Below are positions 23,484 to 36,500 of a stretch of 60,000 nucleotides of DNA, piece after piece; the first letter of the stretch is position 1, and each line of letters begins with the position of its first letter. A program made the position numbers and the translations under genes. Under the pieces are notes generated by a model, which worked only from the letters and a program-made list of their open reading frames with translations, did not search any database and had not been told where the DNA came from. The stretch is from Gnetum montanum (taxonomy: Eukaryota; Streptophyta; Gnetopsida; Gnetales; Gnetaceae): assembly GCA_015680685.1 (NCBI GenBank), contig MNCI01026399.1, positions 575,392-635,391 of the forward strand, given 5' to 3'.

Positions 23484-24442
23484 TGTTAGATTATAATTGT
23501 AAAATGAAGTATAATCATCAATTTTATAACAATTCACAATTATTCATAATCACTTGTAAACAAGTTGTAACAAAATGATGTGACTTATCATGTATGCAGT
23601 TACAACATTATTCGTAGAATATAAGTAGTCATTCATTAGTTCTAAAGAAGTGATATGAAGAATAAGAAGATGTGGTGAGAAACAATCTAAAGATTAAGAA
23701 AGTAACATGTGGAAGTAATGATGAATAATAAAAGAAGATACTAGATAAATTATTGTACAAAAGATAATTAGAATTATAGCCATAAAAAACCAAAGATACA
23801 TGTTCAAAGTCAAGGAAGCAATCAATACTAAGAAATGTAATCAAACAAAGAAATCATTATAATCCATAGATTCATAATGGCCATCCAAGAAGCCAAAAGG
23901 TTATCAAGTCATTCATAAGAGAAAGAAGTGAAGGATTTAGTTTCCTAAATAGGACAAGAAGATCCAAGGTAACCATTCGTAATCTATTCTAGTTTCCTAA
24001 AGAGGAAGAGAAGATCATCCAAAAGATTATGATGAATATTAGAAGAAAGACTATGAAGAAGAAAGAGGCTACAATTAAGGTAGTCGTCTGTAACAAATCA
24101 AGCTATGCATTTTTTAGGAATCCAAAAAGGGCTAGCTCATGTAAAATTGACTATTTGAAAAAAATTACAAATAGACCTATCTAAGTAGTAGGCAAAGATA
24201 GGCATCATAAGGATGTAGCCAAAGAAAGAAAGAAGTAGTGGAAGAAAAAATTGTTATCAAGAATAGATTCATAACAAGATTGGAAGACACCAAGAATGAC
24301 TACACAATGTGAATAATATGATTACAAAAGATGTACAATGATGAATTGTTTAATCAATAAGTTACATATTAAGTTTCCTTATAACTTAAATGATCCTTGT
24401 ATAATTAGAGTTGTCCAAGAGATGTAAAACCAAACTCTAATA
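23484..24442 (+). repeat. 3' LTR of element L (959 bp)
   Basis: Terminal inverted ends tgttaga and tctaata (tctaaca in the 5' copy). A-rich, with direct phrases such as agtttcctaaa[t/g]agga at 23940-23955 and 23990-24005. No clear TATA box could be singled out. Confidence 0.75.
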
Positions 24443-25556
24443 GTTTGTTCTAATTTGATCTTCTGCTAGGGCCTAAATTGCAATGGGAGATTTAGTGGTA
24501 CCTTCAATATTTTTAGACCTACCTACATGATGGATCACGATTGTACTACTCAACTGATTATCACTTTCACCAATCACCTTCTATGCTTTCAGTGGTATCT
24601 AAGAGAGCCTTGATTTGGACCATAGAGTTTTTGTGCACCTAGCCTATAACATACATGTCCATGCACTCTCTTGTCTCCTAACTTAGTTCTTCTATGATGC
24701 AAATTAATTGTTTCCTTTAGCTAAAACCATGCTTCAAATAGTGGTGAGTAGTTTTCATGTACCTCTCCATAGTGATGTTAAGAGGCTCATGGGCTTCTTA
24801 CCTCTATCTAGCCATCTCCTTTTATATTTTTGAAATTTGGGCATAAATCTAAAATTTTGCTGGAAAAAATTCTAACCATATCTTCCTATATTTAAATTAA
24901 TCTCAATGACAAGGATTTATACTAGGTTTCTACATGCTAAATGAAGGTGCAAGAAAATAACTACAATTTTTCTAATCACTCACAATCCCTTAAAGATAGC
25001 AAGCATTATTAAAGATGTACACATGAAGCTAGGGATCATCAATGGTATACCCTCTATATGCTCATACATCAACCATGTTGATCCATTTAATTCAGCTATT
25101 TTAAACATGCTCCCTTGAAATATGTACAACTTTAGTTAATTCATGATAATCATCCCAATCAAATAAAGAGGAATCATCATTGCCACAAGTCTAGATAAAT
25201 GTAGATGTTGGAACTTAGGAATAAGGCCATCATTCAAAGTTTAGACTGTACATGGGGTAAAGGTACTTTCCCATAAGCCTTCATGATGGACTAGCCCTTT
25301 GTCCTTCTTGTCTACTTTAGCTTGCTACCCTTCATTTAAATGATTAGATAAAAAGTTGTGGTTGGATTCTTCTTCAATGAATCAATCTTAAAGATTTTGC
25401 ATGTACAAAGACTCGTAATCATCAAACATTGGCTCATGAGCTTTGTATGTAGTACATTCATCCTCTAGGCCCATGTTAATCATGGCATCTTTAAGATCAT
25501 CTAGTGCAGCCTGACAAAGTCACTAGACAATTGGCCATAAGCATCTCTCCATCTTC
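24443..25556 (-). pseudogene. gag: gag fragment of element E (middle part), decayed
   Basis: Minus-strand translation starts WRDAYG at 25550, equivalent to WRDLQG in C and N. It shows a weak match around FNNACYL (AFHDACAL in N), then EAHEPLNITMERYMK (THEPLDAVMARYYT in N), then QLICIIEEL, ETRECMDMY and YNRDPS (YNRDPSLR in N). That order is the order in intact gag. Numerous stops and frame slips. The N-terminus lies beyond element V at 39653-39805; the C-terminal part is cut off at 24443 by element L. Confidence 0.6.
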
Positions 25557-26572
25557 TACTGCAAGTTCACTTCGCAAATAAGTCACCTTCAAGTACTAAA
25601 TCCAAATATTATGTAAAGATAAAAAAAATTTCTAGAAAATAAGAAAAATAGATATCTTCAATTAATTTATTAGAAGATTATAATAGGGTTTTCAAACCCC
25701 ACAAACCACCAAAACCTATCATACTTAAATAATGTTGCAAAGCATGAGGCTCTACAACCACACAATGGTTGTTCTTAATGTAAGACACAAACAATTGAGA
25801 ATCTTTCCCACAATCCAAAACTAAGATCTCCACTCACAAGTAAGACACAAGAGAAAAAACACATAGACCAATACACCACAAGTTAGTCCTTGGAGCTACA
25901 ATCACCAATTATACTCACTCAATGTGCTTACCCACTCTCTCTTGCTCTCAACTTTCCACTCTCAAGATCTATTTTTCTTATTCATGTTATCTAGAATGGT
26001 AAATACAATAATATTTATGTCAACTCGAAAGATAAGAAACCTAGAAACATTTCCTCAACTTCATTTGAGGCTCTTAAAATATTTTTCCAAGCCTTATTAC
26101 CTTCTTCCCAATTGTTTCCATTCTTTTTCATCATGTTTCAGCTATTTCCTAAATTGGGATGAGTGTTTTCAAAACCTTTTTCAACCACATGGATTTTCTT
26201 TGACCTTTGGAAGATGTCTCTTACAAAATCACAACTCTTAGATAAGACATCTCCTATTTTTTACAAGACATCTTCTCTAGTAATAAGAAATCTCCTACAT
26301 AGGAAAGACCTCTTGCCTAATATGTCTTCCTCTCAAGGTAGATGGCTTATGTAAGACATCTTCTATCAAGGGGATACATCTCCTCTAAGACATCTTTCCC
26401 AAGACTTCTATCAAAAATCGCAAAACATTTGCTTTCATCTCTATACATCTCCTGTCAATCCCAAGTCTTAGCCAAGATGACTTCTAGCCCTCTAAGATGT
26501 CTTCTTCAAGCCTAAAACCTATAAAACATATAATTAGGAGAAAAAAAGGGAATTAAAAGAGGTATTCCTACA
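25557..26572 (-). repeat. 3' LTR of element V (1016 bp)
   Basis: Pairs with 38641-39652. 26220-26515 holds a dense series of aagacatct / agatgtctt words, at least ten allowing one mismatch, in both orientations. Plus-strand ORFs at 25924-26354 are LTR sequence, not genes. Confidence 0.85.
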
Positions 26573-26590
26573 CCATCTCTTCCATCCTTC
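26573..26590 (-). promoter_or_regulatory. Polypurine tract of element V
   Basis: Minus strand reads aaggatggaagagatgg directly before the LTR start tgtagg. Confidence 0.75.
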
Positions 26591-26624
26591 AAAAAGTAAA
26601 CTCAGGTGAAAAAGGAAGTAGGGG

Positions 26625-29600
26625 ATGAAATGATCCCCCACTTATGAAGTTTGGTTTCATGGATCCATATAGCATCATCAATATACTGATCCTCCCAATG
26701 AATCAAGTACTCATATCTCTTGACTCCTTGAGTACTAGAAGCTTCTCTCTACTTGAGTACAATTGTCTTCCTCTTGATTGAAGGCTTGGACTGATCAATA
26801 GTCCCTTTCAACTCATTAATGCTACCTTGTATGGTCTCCTCATCAGCTAATTCATGATAGTGCATAAGATTTGAAACATTAAATACAAAATACATACTAA
26901 CATCATTTGGTATATCAATCTCAAAAGCATTATCATTGATTTTAGCCTTGATTTTAAGAGGCCCCATCTTCTTGGCTTTCTATTTGGAGAAGTTAACAAA
27001 TCTCAACTATTTCTTCTTCAAGTGCACCAAAACCAAGTCACCAACAATAATTAAGCTTCCACTTGTTCTCATTTCTCTTGAGAATACTCTCTTCAACCTT
27101 CTTATCAATATTGAATTTTACTTGTACATGAAGATTCCTCATATCTTACATAAAATCAGCAATAAGTTGAGCTTCACCATCAAATCTCTTAAAAGTGCCC
27201 ACCATCTTTGGACAAAACACATATTTCACATCAAATGGTCTTTTGCTAATAGAAAAATAAAAAGCATTATTGTATGAAAACTTAACATGACATAATAAGT
27301 TTTCCCACTTGTTTGGTTATCCATCACACAAACATATCAATATGTTTAGCAAGGATTTATTCATCACCTCTGTTTGGCCATCAAATTGTGGACGATATGC
27401 ACTAGAAAAATCTAACTTTCTCCTTAATATTTTCCAAACGAACCTCCAAAATTGACTTATGAATTTGGAGTCTCTATTACTAACAATATTCAAAGGAATA
27501 CCATGCAACTTCACAACATGTTGGAAAAACAAATTTTCAAAATGAGAAGCATCACTCATCTTCTTGCATAAAATAAAAGGTACCATCTTAGAGAACCTAT
27601 CAACAACAAAAAACATTGCATCATTTTCACTCTTAGCCTTTAGAATACCACTCACAAAACCCATAGACACATTTTTTTCATGAACCTTTGGGAATTGGCA
27701 AAGGCATATAGTGTTCATCCACACCTTTATCTTCTTTGAACTTTTGAAATGTCAAGAACTCCTTTATAAATTTTGAAACTTCTATTACCATACTAGGCCA
27801 AAAATAGTGCCTACCCACAAGTTCCAATGTTTTATTCCTACACATGTGACCTTCCATGCCACTACAATGCTTTTTAAACAAAATCTTTTTCCTAAAATCA
27901 CAATTAGGAATACATACCTTTCCATTCTTAAATAGTAGTTCATCTTAAATATGAAAGTCCCTCCACTAGTCTATCCTACTCATCAATGGCTCTTTGAGGC
28001 TCCTCTAAACCTACCCAGAATCAACATCATTCTCATACAAAGAAGCAAAATCACCCATACCTTCCACATGAGGTATGCTGAAATTAATCACATGCAACCT
28101 AGATGATGCATCAACTACCACATTAGCTTTTCCACTTTTCTAATTAAACACAAAATTGAATACCTGTAACTATAAAACCCACTTCATGTGCTTTGCACTC
28201 AACTTCTTTTGTAAGTTTAGAAATTGAAGTGCTTTATGATATGTCATCAAAGTGAACTTCTTGGGCAACAAGTAATGCCTTTAATGCTTGATTTCTTGAA
28301 GAATAGCATACAAATCCTTCTCATATATGCTATATTTTTTCCTTAACTTAGTCAACTTTTTTGAAAAAAAAAAGCAAAGGCCTTCCTTCTTGTAAAAGTA
28401 CCCCATCAATGACAAGTCCACTTGAATCCACCTCCATCTAAAAAGGCTTCTAAAAATATGGAATTGCAAGTATTTTTTTACTAGTAATTCTTGCTTTCAA
28501 TAGGTCAAAGCACCCTTGGGTTTCATTATCCCATCTAAAATATTTACTTTTCTGTAACAAAGTAAACATAGGCCATGAAATACCACTAAATTTTTTTATG
28601 AACCATCTATAAGAACCTGCTAAACTAAGAAATGATCTTACCTCCTCAACATTCTTAGGAGTAGGCTAATTTCTAATAGACTTCACCTGGGTAGCTTTCA
28701 TTTGAATATGATTTTTAGAAACCAAATGTCCCAAATATGTGATTTCCCTCTTGAAGAAATGACTTTTCTTCAATTTTTTCACTAGTTATGCCTCCTTCAA
28801 CTTAAGACACACCATTCTTAAGTGATCCAAGTGCTCCTCCTTACTAGAGCTATACACCAAAATATCATCAAAAAATATAATACAGTACTTACTAATTAAG
28901 TCCTTCAATATATCATGCATCAACCTCATGAATGTAGTAGGTGCATTCGTGAACCCAAATGGCATCACCAACTACTCAAACAATCCATTTGGTGTTTTGA
29001 AAGTTGTCTTTCACTAATTACTAGGCCTAATTCTAATTTGATGGTATCCACTCTTCAAACCAATTTTGCTAAAAATATTTTCGTCGATAAGGACATCAAT
29101 AATATCATACATCCTTGGAATAGGGAACCTATACCCCATTGTTATCCTATTCATTTCCCTAGAATCAATGCATATCCTCCATTCATCATTGTTCATCTTC
29201 AGCACTAGCACCACTAGAATTGCACAAGGTGAAATGAATTCTCTCATGAAGCCATTTGGAAGTAGCTCCCTTACTTGCCTTCAAAATTTAGCCCTCTAAT
29301 TCGATACCATCTAGTAAGAGCTCTCATTTGAAATGGTAGCACCAGAAATGAAGTCAATCTAATGCTATACATTCCTCATGGATGGTAATCCATCCAATTT
29401 TTTCTTAAACACCTTAGAAAATTTTTCCTTCAAGCCTAGCACCTCTATAAGAAATTCAACTTATATATCATCATGGTTAGTAGCAACTTTTGTCATAAGA
29501 AAAAAATCAAAACTGGCTTTCTTATGTTCCTTAATATATTTTCTATCTTCTAAAAGAATTAAGAAAGCATTAAGTGAGCTTTACTACCTCACTTGTTTAA

Positions 29601-29950
29601 CTATCGTAGGAATCAAATCATGGATTCCTTCATGTCTAGCTACACTCCATACATTTCTTACTCCATTAAATTGAGCACCATTGTCAAAATTCCAAGGTCT
29701 ACTAAAAACTACATCAACAAAATCTATTGGAAGCACATCACACTTTACAACATTATTAAAACCTCCAATTTTGAATTCCAAAGTGCACTATTCCCTTACC
29801 TCTTGAGAAAAATCTCTATACAACCAATGCACCTTATAAGATCTAGGATGAGAATTAGTTACCAAACCCAATTTAGTAACTTCCCTAGAAGAAATAACAT
29901 TTTTTGGCTCCCTCATCAATCAAAACATGCATTCATTCCCCACTAAGGAA
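26625..29950 (-). pseudogene. pol: pol of element V: protease, RT, RNase H, integrase, chromodomain; broken
   Basis: Domains from high to low coordinate. Protease flank at 29781-29584 (CDVLPIDFVDVV). RT at 29247-28620, with DEWRICIDSREMN, FSKIGLKSGYHQIRI, MPFGFTNAPTTFMRLM and an intact FFDDILVYS active-site motif. RNase H about 28560-28130, with SIYEKDLYAI. Integrase: in the HHCC region the His pair is present but the Cys pair reads Phe. The core at 27724-27317 has FVVDRFSKMVPFILC and QFDGQTEV; the first two catalytic Asp positions read Gly (VSMGFV) and Asn (VSNRDSKF), the Glu remains. At 26967 KINDNAFEIDIP, then at 26740-26640 a chromodomain-like RYEYLIHWEDQYIDDAIW. Stops and slips throughout. 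The chromodomain class targets insertion to marked chromatin. Confidence 0.85.
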
Positions 29951-29999
29951 ACATCTAGCCCCAATCCAAAATAATATTTTCCTATAAAGATGATCTCCT

Positions 30000-30694
30000 C
30001 TATTTACATTCCCCATAAATACATAAGAATTTAATTAAGAAACATTCTAAATTTTTGAAGCATTAGAATTACCTCTCTAAAGATCTTAGTTTGATGTTTC
30101 TTTTACCTCCATGGTTTGCACATCCTTACCCTTAGCTACCTTGTGAAGTATACATTCCCATTGCTTATGTCTCCATTCTCTACACTTGAAGCACTAGATT
30201 TTTTATGAGCTACTACCTTGACCTTTGCCTACCCTTCCTTAGTCCTTCTTGGCTTTGTCCTTATCATCATCTCTTTTAGTCTTCTTTTCTTAGCTACCCT
30301 CATTGTCTTCAAATTTTCACTTCGATGCTTTCTCATATTTGGATCCCTTCTTCTTCTCCTTGTAAGTTTGTTTGCTTTTACTTCTAAATCCACCTAATTT
30401 CTTCTCAGCATTAAGTGCCAAATCATAAGCCTCATCAAGATTTTGTGCCTCATAAAAAGATAAATCCTACTAGTACATCATTTTGAGACCTTCTAAAAAT
30501 ATTGAAGTCCTTTCATACTCTTTCTAGTTTACCTTAACTTGATAAAATAGACAACAAAGTTTGATGTAGAATTCTTTGACATCCTTATCACCTTGCCTTA
30601 GGAATTTTAACTTCACAATGGTTTCTTACCTCTAGCGAGACTATTCAAATTTTATCTTCAACCTGTATTTCATCCTATTCCAATTTCTAATAGG
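30000..30694 (-). pseudogene. gag: gag of element V, C-terminal part with zinc knuckle
   Basis: Minus strand. A canonical CX2CX4HX4C zinc knuckle, CFKCREWRHKQWEC, lies at 30152-30193. It is preceded by a Lys/Glu/Arg-rich basic region (30230-30420) and by capsid C-terminal-like sequence to 30694, where element C begins. The frame continues at 37962. Confidence 0.7.
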
Positions 30695-30699
30695 TTAAC
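30695..30699. repeat. Target-site duplication of element C (left)
   Basis: TTAAC, identical to 37957-37961 on the other side of element C. Confidence 0.9.
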
Positions 30700-31652
30700 T
30701 GATGAGTGGCGAGGTACCCTTACACTCAACCATACAAAATGAGCGTAGCATGCGCGATCCAGTTGAACTCCACAGACTAAATGCCTAAACGCCCCATGGA
30801 ACACTTGGGGTTAATCATTCGTTTTTTTCCCAGACTTACTTGTTGTTGTCATGGTGTATGGTTAAGTAAGTCCGAGGTATATGATTTTTTTGGTCTTTTA
30901 TGATTTTATCTCCTATGCTAAAGGGTTAAGGGTTGAGAGACTAACTAACTCTAACTAAGGACCTAAGTCTAAATTAACTAGCGTCAACATCCGTTCCCAC
31001 TTACCGTACACACCCTGAACTATGCAACTATGGCTACCAAACGCTAATCGTTACTGGGATCACCACACGTAACGCACATGCTCGAAGTGGTCATACTGAG
31101 GCACCTAACTAGCCTAAGCGTGATGAGCAGCCGATTCCTTGACTAGCCATACACATCCGTAGATGCTCGTAATCAAGTCGTACTCTTCCCGCATTCTAGG
31201 AGACAAGAGTGAGAGAATCTAATCGTGATGAGTAGCCAATTCCTTGGTTAGCCGTACACATTCGTCAATGCTCGTAACCAAGTCGTACTCATGCTGCGCT
31301 AACAACAGGTAATAAATAACATATAATAAAACCTATCCATGTATTGTAAGTTTTATCCACAAAGCTCATCTTTATTGCCGTACACAACTTGCGTTTAGGT
31401 ACAAAGCTGCTCGAATAAAGAACCATTCACTTGGGGACTCCTACTGTGGGCACATGGAAAATATTCTATCTCTGGAGTGACTAAACTGCCAGAGCTTCAC
31501 TACTTCTAGCCTAGGATGAGAAATGAGGGAGTGCCACCTCTTATTTATAGATTTGGCGGTGGACTGCGACATTGCGTACGCGATATCGCAGGGGAGGATG
31601 CGATATCGCGATGGCCGCGATATCACGGTGCATGCGATATCACGTCTCATCA
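30700..31652 (-). repeat. 3' LTR of element C (953 bp)
   Basis: Carries at its U3 end (31566-31652) about five GATATC-centred units, such as acgcgatatcgc and gccgcgatatcacg; the 5' LTR has two. Minus-strand TATA box ctataaataag at 31541-31551. Confidence 0.9.
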
Positions 31653-31666
31653 TACCCCCATGATTG
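31653..31666 (-). promoter_or_regulatory. 3' polypurine tract of element C
   Basis: Minus strand ttcaatcatgggggta abuts the LTR start tgatgag. Confidence 0.85.
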
Positions 31667-33580
31667 AATGAAAACTCATCCTCGAGTTCCTTATAATAAT
31701 ATTAGGTAGGTATGGAAGTATTGAGGGGAATGGAACTAATGGGATGACATGTGAACGGATCATTATTACAAGACTTGACAAAACTGGTGTTCATGAAAAC
31801 AAGGGTGAACACCTTATTACAATGACATCAGGCCTTTGTTGGTAGCTGAGAAAGAAAGAAAGAGAGAGAGAAAGAAGTGTTGCTGCTGCCAATGCCAAGA
31901 TTGCACCTTCGTTGTCCATCCATAAGCGTGCCATCGATCTTGCTCCTTGCATTGCTGCGTGTAGCACAGCTCCACTCCAAGTGTTTGCTCCAGATCCAAT
32001 CTGTTGTTTGTATGTCTACCATTGGCACACACAACACAATCATATATTAGCAAGGGTAATTGAATCATCATGTAATTGATACCTTGCTTCGGTGTAAACT
32101 CATTGGCTAGGTTATGGTATGGCTAATATGGATCTGGGAATATATGACTGATGACTGCCGAAGGCGTAGGGGTTAGGAAGAAAATCAAAAATTTCAGGGC
32201 TAGGAGAAAAATGAGAAAATCAAGCCCCATAGCCCCATGACTAATCGCGAACCTCTGGTAGCATTAGAATGGAGAAAGAAAAGGAGTAAGAAAGATAGAT
32301 AAAAAGGGACAAATATGGCATCGATGAAGTGGATGTCAAGATGGAAATGAACAAAATAAATTTAATTGCAAAAATGTTAAGGGAAAGAATTTAACTAAGG
32401 CTCCAAATAGGAATGTCAGTGGGTCCTCCCCAAAGCAGGCTCATGCCCTTAATGCCCTGACAAACCTACATTCAAAGAGTCCATAGGCCCTGGGAATGTC
32501 ATTTGAAACAAGAGGTAAAGTCTTAACCACAAGAATTTACCAAAAAGAAAATAATGCATCAACCAAAATATATACACTAATAATACAACTGGTAATGAGG
32601 TGAACAATGGAGAGAAGGATGGAGAGAAGAGAAATGGAATGGAATCCCAAGAACAAGGTGGTGTACAGCCCCTTGTGTGTTTGATGATTAATGTGACTTG
32701 GCAAATCTCATTCCAACTCCGACCTCAGACCAACCACATCTAGTGACTTCGCATCAACGCATTCGGTTAAACCATCCACTTAGGCAACAAGAATGCACAC
32801 TCCAAGAGCCACCACCATTCTGATGAAATAAAGGAGATAATGGGAAGCGAGAAGGGCCTTAGTTAGAGGGAACACTTTTGGTTCCATAACCAGTGCATGT
32901 AGCCCAAGTTTATTCGTCTAAGGGGTGTGCTTTAAATTCTTACATGGTTTTTTTTTTGTGTTTTTATGCATGAGAACCACACCATGCAAAGACTTCTTAT
33001 TTTTATTGTCTCAGCTTCCGATAATTGGGTAATCATCAGAACAGCAACAAAACTCAAGAAGAAACATTCAAGCACCCAAGAGAATGACCAACATAAAAGC
33101 ATCAAGTTCCTTTGAAGTCACACCCTTTTCAATCCATGAGTCCTTCCTTAGTTTGAGAAATCCCCAGTCACCAATTCGTTAAAGTTCTTATTAGAAAGGG
33201 ACTGTACATTCCCAAGCCGAGAGAAACCATAGAAATTGGTGGATGGATGGATGAAGTGAACTCATTGCTTGCCATCTCAGAAGAAACATACCTTAGTATC
33301 AACATTGTAACTTAAAGGTAAAAACCAAAAATTAGCAATCAATATGAAAATAGTTCATACCATCATGAAGAATGCTTATTATGGGACAAACTTACAGGGT
33401 GGATCACACACACACACACAAAAATTGAAAAAGTATAATGATGTTGTAAAATAAAAAACAAGAAAAGTTAAAGAAATTTGTAAAACAAAAAGTAGAAAAG
33501 TTAAAGAAATTTGTAAAACAAAAAACATTGTAAAAAAACATGTAAAACAAAAACTTAAAAGAACTGAGGGCCTCATATGG
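31667..33580 (-). other. 3' non-coding region of element C
   Basis: Collinear with 49975-51896 of N and with 44065-45670 plus 52742-53020 of O. On the minus strand it contains a T-rich ttttgttttaca array (33420-33560), a CA/GT microsatellite (33405-33420), the conserved block gagcctgctttggggagga (32419-32463), polypurine-like tract 2 (32232-32250), and the small ORF region next to a splice-acceptor-like site (31828-32043). Confidence 0.65.
31828..32043 (-). pseudogene. Small 3' ORF of element C (WIWSKHLEW family), frame-slipped
   Basis: 71 codons on the minus strand. Shares TDWIWSKHLEW with N (51537-51746) and O (44261-44452). After that motif the frame differs from N because of a slip near 31950. 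Unknown function. In N the equivalent ORF ends in a hydrophobic segment. Confidence 0.35.
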
Positions 33581-36500
33581 TTAGCATAGGTGGCCATCTC
33601 CCCCACGACTGAGTTGTAAGGGAGAGATCCGAAATAATGAGCATTTGTTTGAATTTCGTAGAAGTGCCCAACTTCTTCCAACTGATGTTCTTAGGTTGAG
33701 GGTTGGAAGTTGGTGATGCTCATATTTCAATGTGTCTATGCCTTCGTTACAAGCATGGGTTTCCTTAATTCGTTCCATGCATATTTTTTTGCTCCTTCAA
33801 GCTGTCAACCACAGGGTGTCTACTACTTCTTGTGTGGTTGCTACATACAGGCATCTTTGGTTCAAAGTTTCTTGGGCATACCTATTACATGGAGGCATTT
33901 CCTCCATGTCATCACCCGATGAATCACTATATGTGATGCATGGAACTTTCCTCTTCTTGATCTTTCCACATATGTTGATCTTGAAAATTTCCAAGGAAAG
34001 ATCGCGGATCCTAAGCCATGTGTCTACTGTTCTTAGCCATGCCCTTCCCATTATAATCGGGAAGTCCCCTTTGTTGTTGTTCACCTCAATCACTAGAAAA
34101 TCAGCTGGGTAAGACCAACCACACACAGTGGTGATGATGTCCTCCACCAATCCCAAGGGAATGGTGATGGGTTGGTCTGCTAGTTCTAGTTGAATGTTGC
34201 TCTTCTTGAGTTGGGGCAAGTTCAAGGCGTGATACATCTCTCGTGAAATTAAGTTGACTCCGGAACCTAAGTTAAGAAGAGCCCTATGCGGTTCATTTCC
34301 AACGATCTGCAAATAGATTAAGGGACTCCCAGGGTCAGTTAGTTTCCTCGGAAGGTGGCCTACCTTGATCCAGTCGGTTACGGTATGCGTTAACATAACT
34401 GTATGCATTATGCTCTGTTGGACTGAAGGGTGCCCCAAAGTGTTAGATGGTGGAGGAGTGTACATGGCCTCAACCGCTTTTTGCTACGAGAGTTTGTCTG
34501 GGCTTTTGGTTTTGAAGTAAGATCCTCTTTTTACAGTTGTCAAAACCAACAGCGGGTTGGATATTTACAACTCTCACAGCGTGACGTTGTTGTGGTTGAG
34601 GAGGAAGTTCCCCTTGCATTATTGGAGCAGGAGGTGTTATGGGAACTACTTGTGGTGGAAGAGGTGTGGATAGATTAGGAGGATGGAACGAGTGTGAGGT
34701 GTCTCCCGGAGGAGAAGGAGTCCTTCTAAAGTACTCCCAAACTTGGTAGTGACAGTTGGGGGTTGCATGACCCATAGAGTCACTTCGAGAAATCGGCTAC
34801 TACACATAATAACCATAAGGATCAAGCTACTGGTAAGGGTACTGTTGTGTTGGCGATGGCATCCCCCATGACTGTGGGTATTGCCACTGCTAATATTGTC
34901 CGATGGGCTGTGGTGGAGCTCCACTTGGATAATACGTTAAGGGTTGGTGGAACTGCCTTGGGTTACCTTGTGGATAAGGTAACCTGCAGGGTGTTTGCCA
35001 CTGGTTGAGTCTTGGATTAAGCACATACACCCCAGACTCCTGTAGATGTGAGATGATAGGGCAACATCCCATAGGATGGTCATAATGGCAGATCTCACAT
35101 CCACCGTCATCGTCTAAATCAAAATCCTCAGCCACAACGGAGTTAGTGATTTTTCCCTTCCCCTTGTTATGTGCAGGGCTTAAATCTCTCCAGTTTTTCT
35201 TACCTTTGTCACTACTTTGTTCAACCTTAGACTCTTCTATAATTTTCAAGACTATTTCAATTCTTGAGTCTAAGGAATCCCACATTTGGTCTACTTTGGC
35301 CGATACCTCGGTCGTTAACTTTTGGATCGGCAAAGTTTTCCGATTCACCAACTCTTCGATCGGTGACTCATCCTCTTCATCACAAAATTTCACTCCCTTC
35401 TTTCGAAGGGAGGGATCATGATTGAACTCTTCCACACTTTCCCTTTTGTGTAGCTCACCCTCTTCATTTGCTACTTGCTCCAACAAGCTACGTACTTCAT
35501 GGGCTCTAAGTTGTGAGAGTCTCCCTTTGGCATAAGTCCAAAGGGTTCTTCTAGTTTCATTTCTTAGCCCATCCACGATGTGGCGAAGTTGATCCTGCTG
35601 AGCATACCCATGGCCCGAGCAATGATGTAACAATGTGTAATAGTGGCCATGGCAGCATCCAAGGGTTTATGTATACCTTGCTTCCAGCCTTGGATCTACT
35701 TATGCAAATTGGACACTCTGGAGTACATTTGATACTTTTCGTTGAACAGTTCTAGAATCGTACTCCACCTCCTAATGGTTTTCGGTTCTAAGGACCAGTA
35801 CCAGCTCTCTGCTTCTTTAGTGAGTGTCCTTGGGAACAACTTAAGTTTTTTCCACTCACTATCTAAATTCTGCAAAGCAAAGACATCGTGGAATGCCTGT
35901 AAATGATTTTGCGGATCAGCATTGTATCCCCCTTCAAACCGTGGGATGTTGTTCATGTCTAATCGTTTGATCCTGCTATCCTTTAAATGCCTTGTGGGAA
36001 TCCTAACTGCCTCCATTATGTCAAGCATACTTTAGGTTGCGAGTAGGGGTTCATCATGATCATCTCTTTCATGACGCCTCTGATGTCTGTGTTGTTACCC
36101 TACTCTCCCTATGTCCTTGCCCTTGTCCTCTCTCCCAACTTTCATGTCAAGGTCTTTCATCCTTTTTACTTTTATCCTCGCCTTTATGTTCATGGTGGTT
36201 ACGCCCAGATGTGGAAGGAGAGGATGAGTGATGTGAAGAAGGGGAAGAAGAAGGGGAACCATCGCCATGATGATGTTTCTTTCCTTCTCTTCAGCTGTTA
36301 TGGCCCCGATCATGGTGATGATCTAAGTGCCCGTCCTTAGCATGAGTGGTTGTTCCTTCTGTAAACAACTGGTGTTCACGAGCATCAGAACCAGGGATAT
36401 GTATCGTTGATCGTAGGTTCTGATACCCTTCCTCCTCACCATCGTTAGGAGGGGGAACATCATTTGTTAAAGAACCCGTGATAAAGGGTTCCTCATCTCT

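Larger units (their letters stand above)
19695..24442 (+). mobile_element. Element L: pol-less copia-type LTR retrotransposon (LARD-like)
   Basis: Plus-strand element inside E. The 5' LTR (3' portion visible, to 20041) ends tctaaca and is followed at once by tggtatcagagc, the standard initiator-tRNA-Met primer site of Ty1/copia elements. The 3' LTR 23484-24442 begins tgttaga after a purine-rich tract and ends tctaata. The 3.4-kb interior encodes no recognisable protease, integrase, RT or RNase H, only a broken unknown ORF rich in coiled coil. It resembles large retrotransposon derivatives that depend on a partner. I could not identify a target-site duplication. Confidence 0.7.

Noticed and set aside
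25924-26354. Plus-strand ORFs of 63-105 codons
   Set aside because: They fall entirely in the 3' LTR of element V, and similar shadow frames occur in its 5' LTR (38975-39340).
31817-32071. 84-codon minus ORF overlapping the small WIW ORF
   Set aside because: It partly shares the same bases in another frame, and its start and tail are not conserved in N or O.
33400-33420. CA microsatellite as an independent feature of interest
   Set aside because: It is a conserved part of the C/N/O 3' region, counted there.
35146-36340. Plus-strand ORFs of 64-94 codons opposite gag of element C
   Set aside because: They are antisense shadows of the gag frame. The same antisense frames recur in N and O because gag is conserved.
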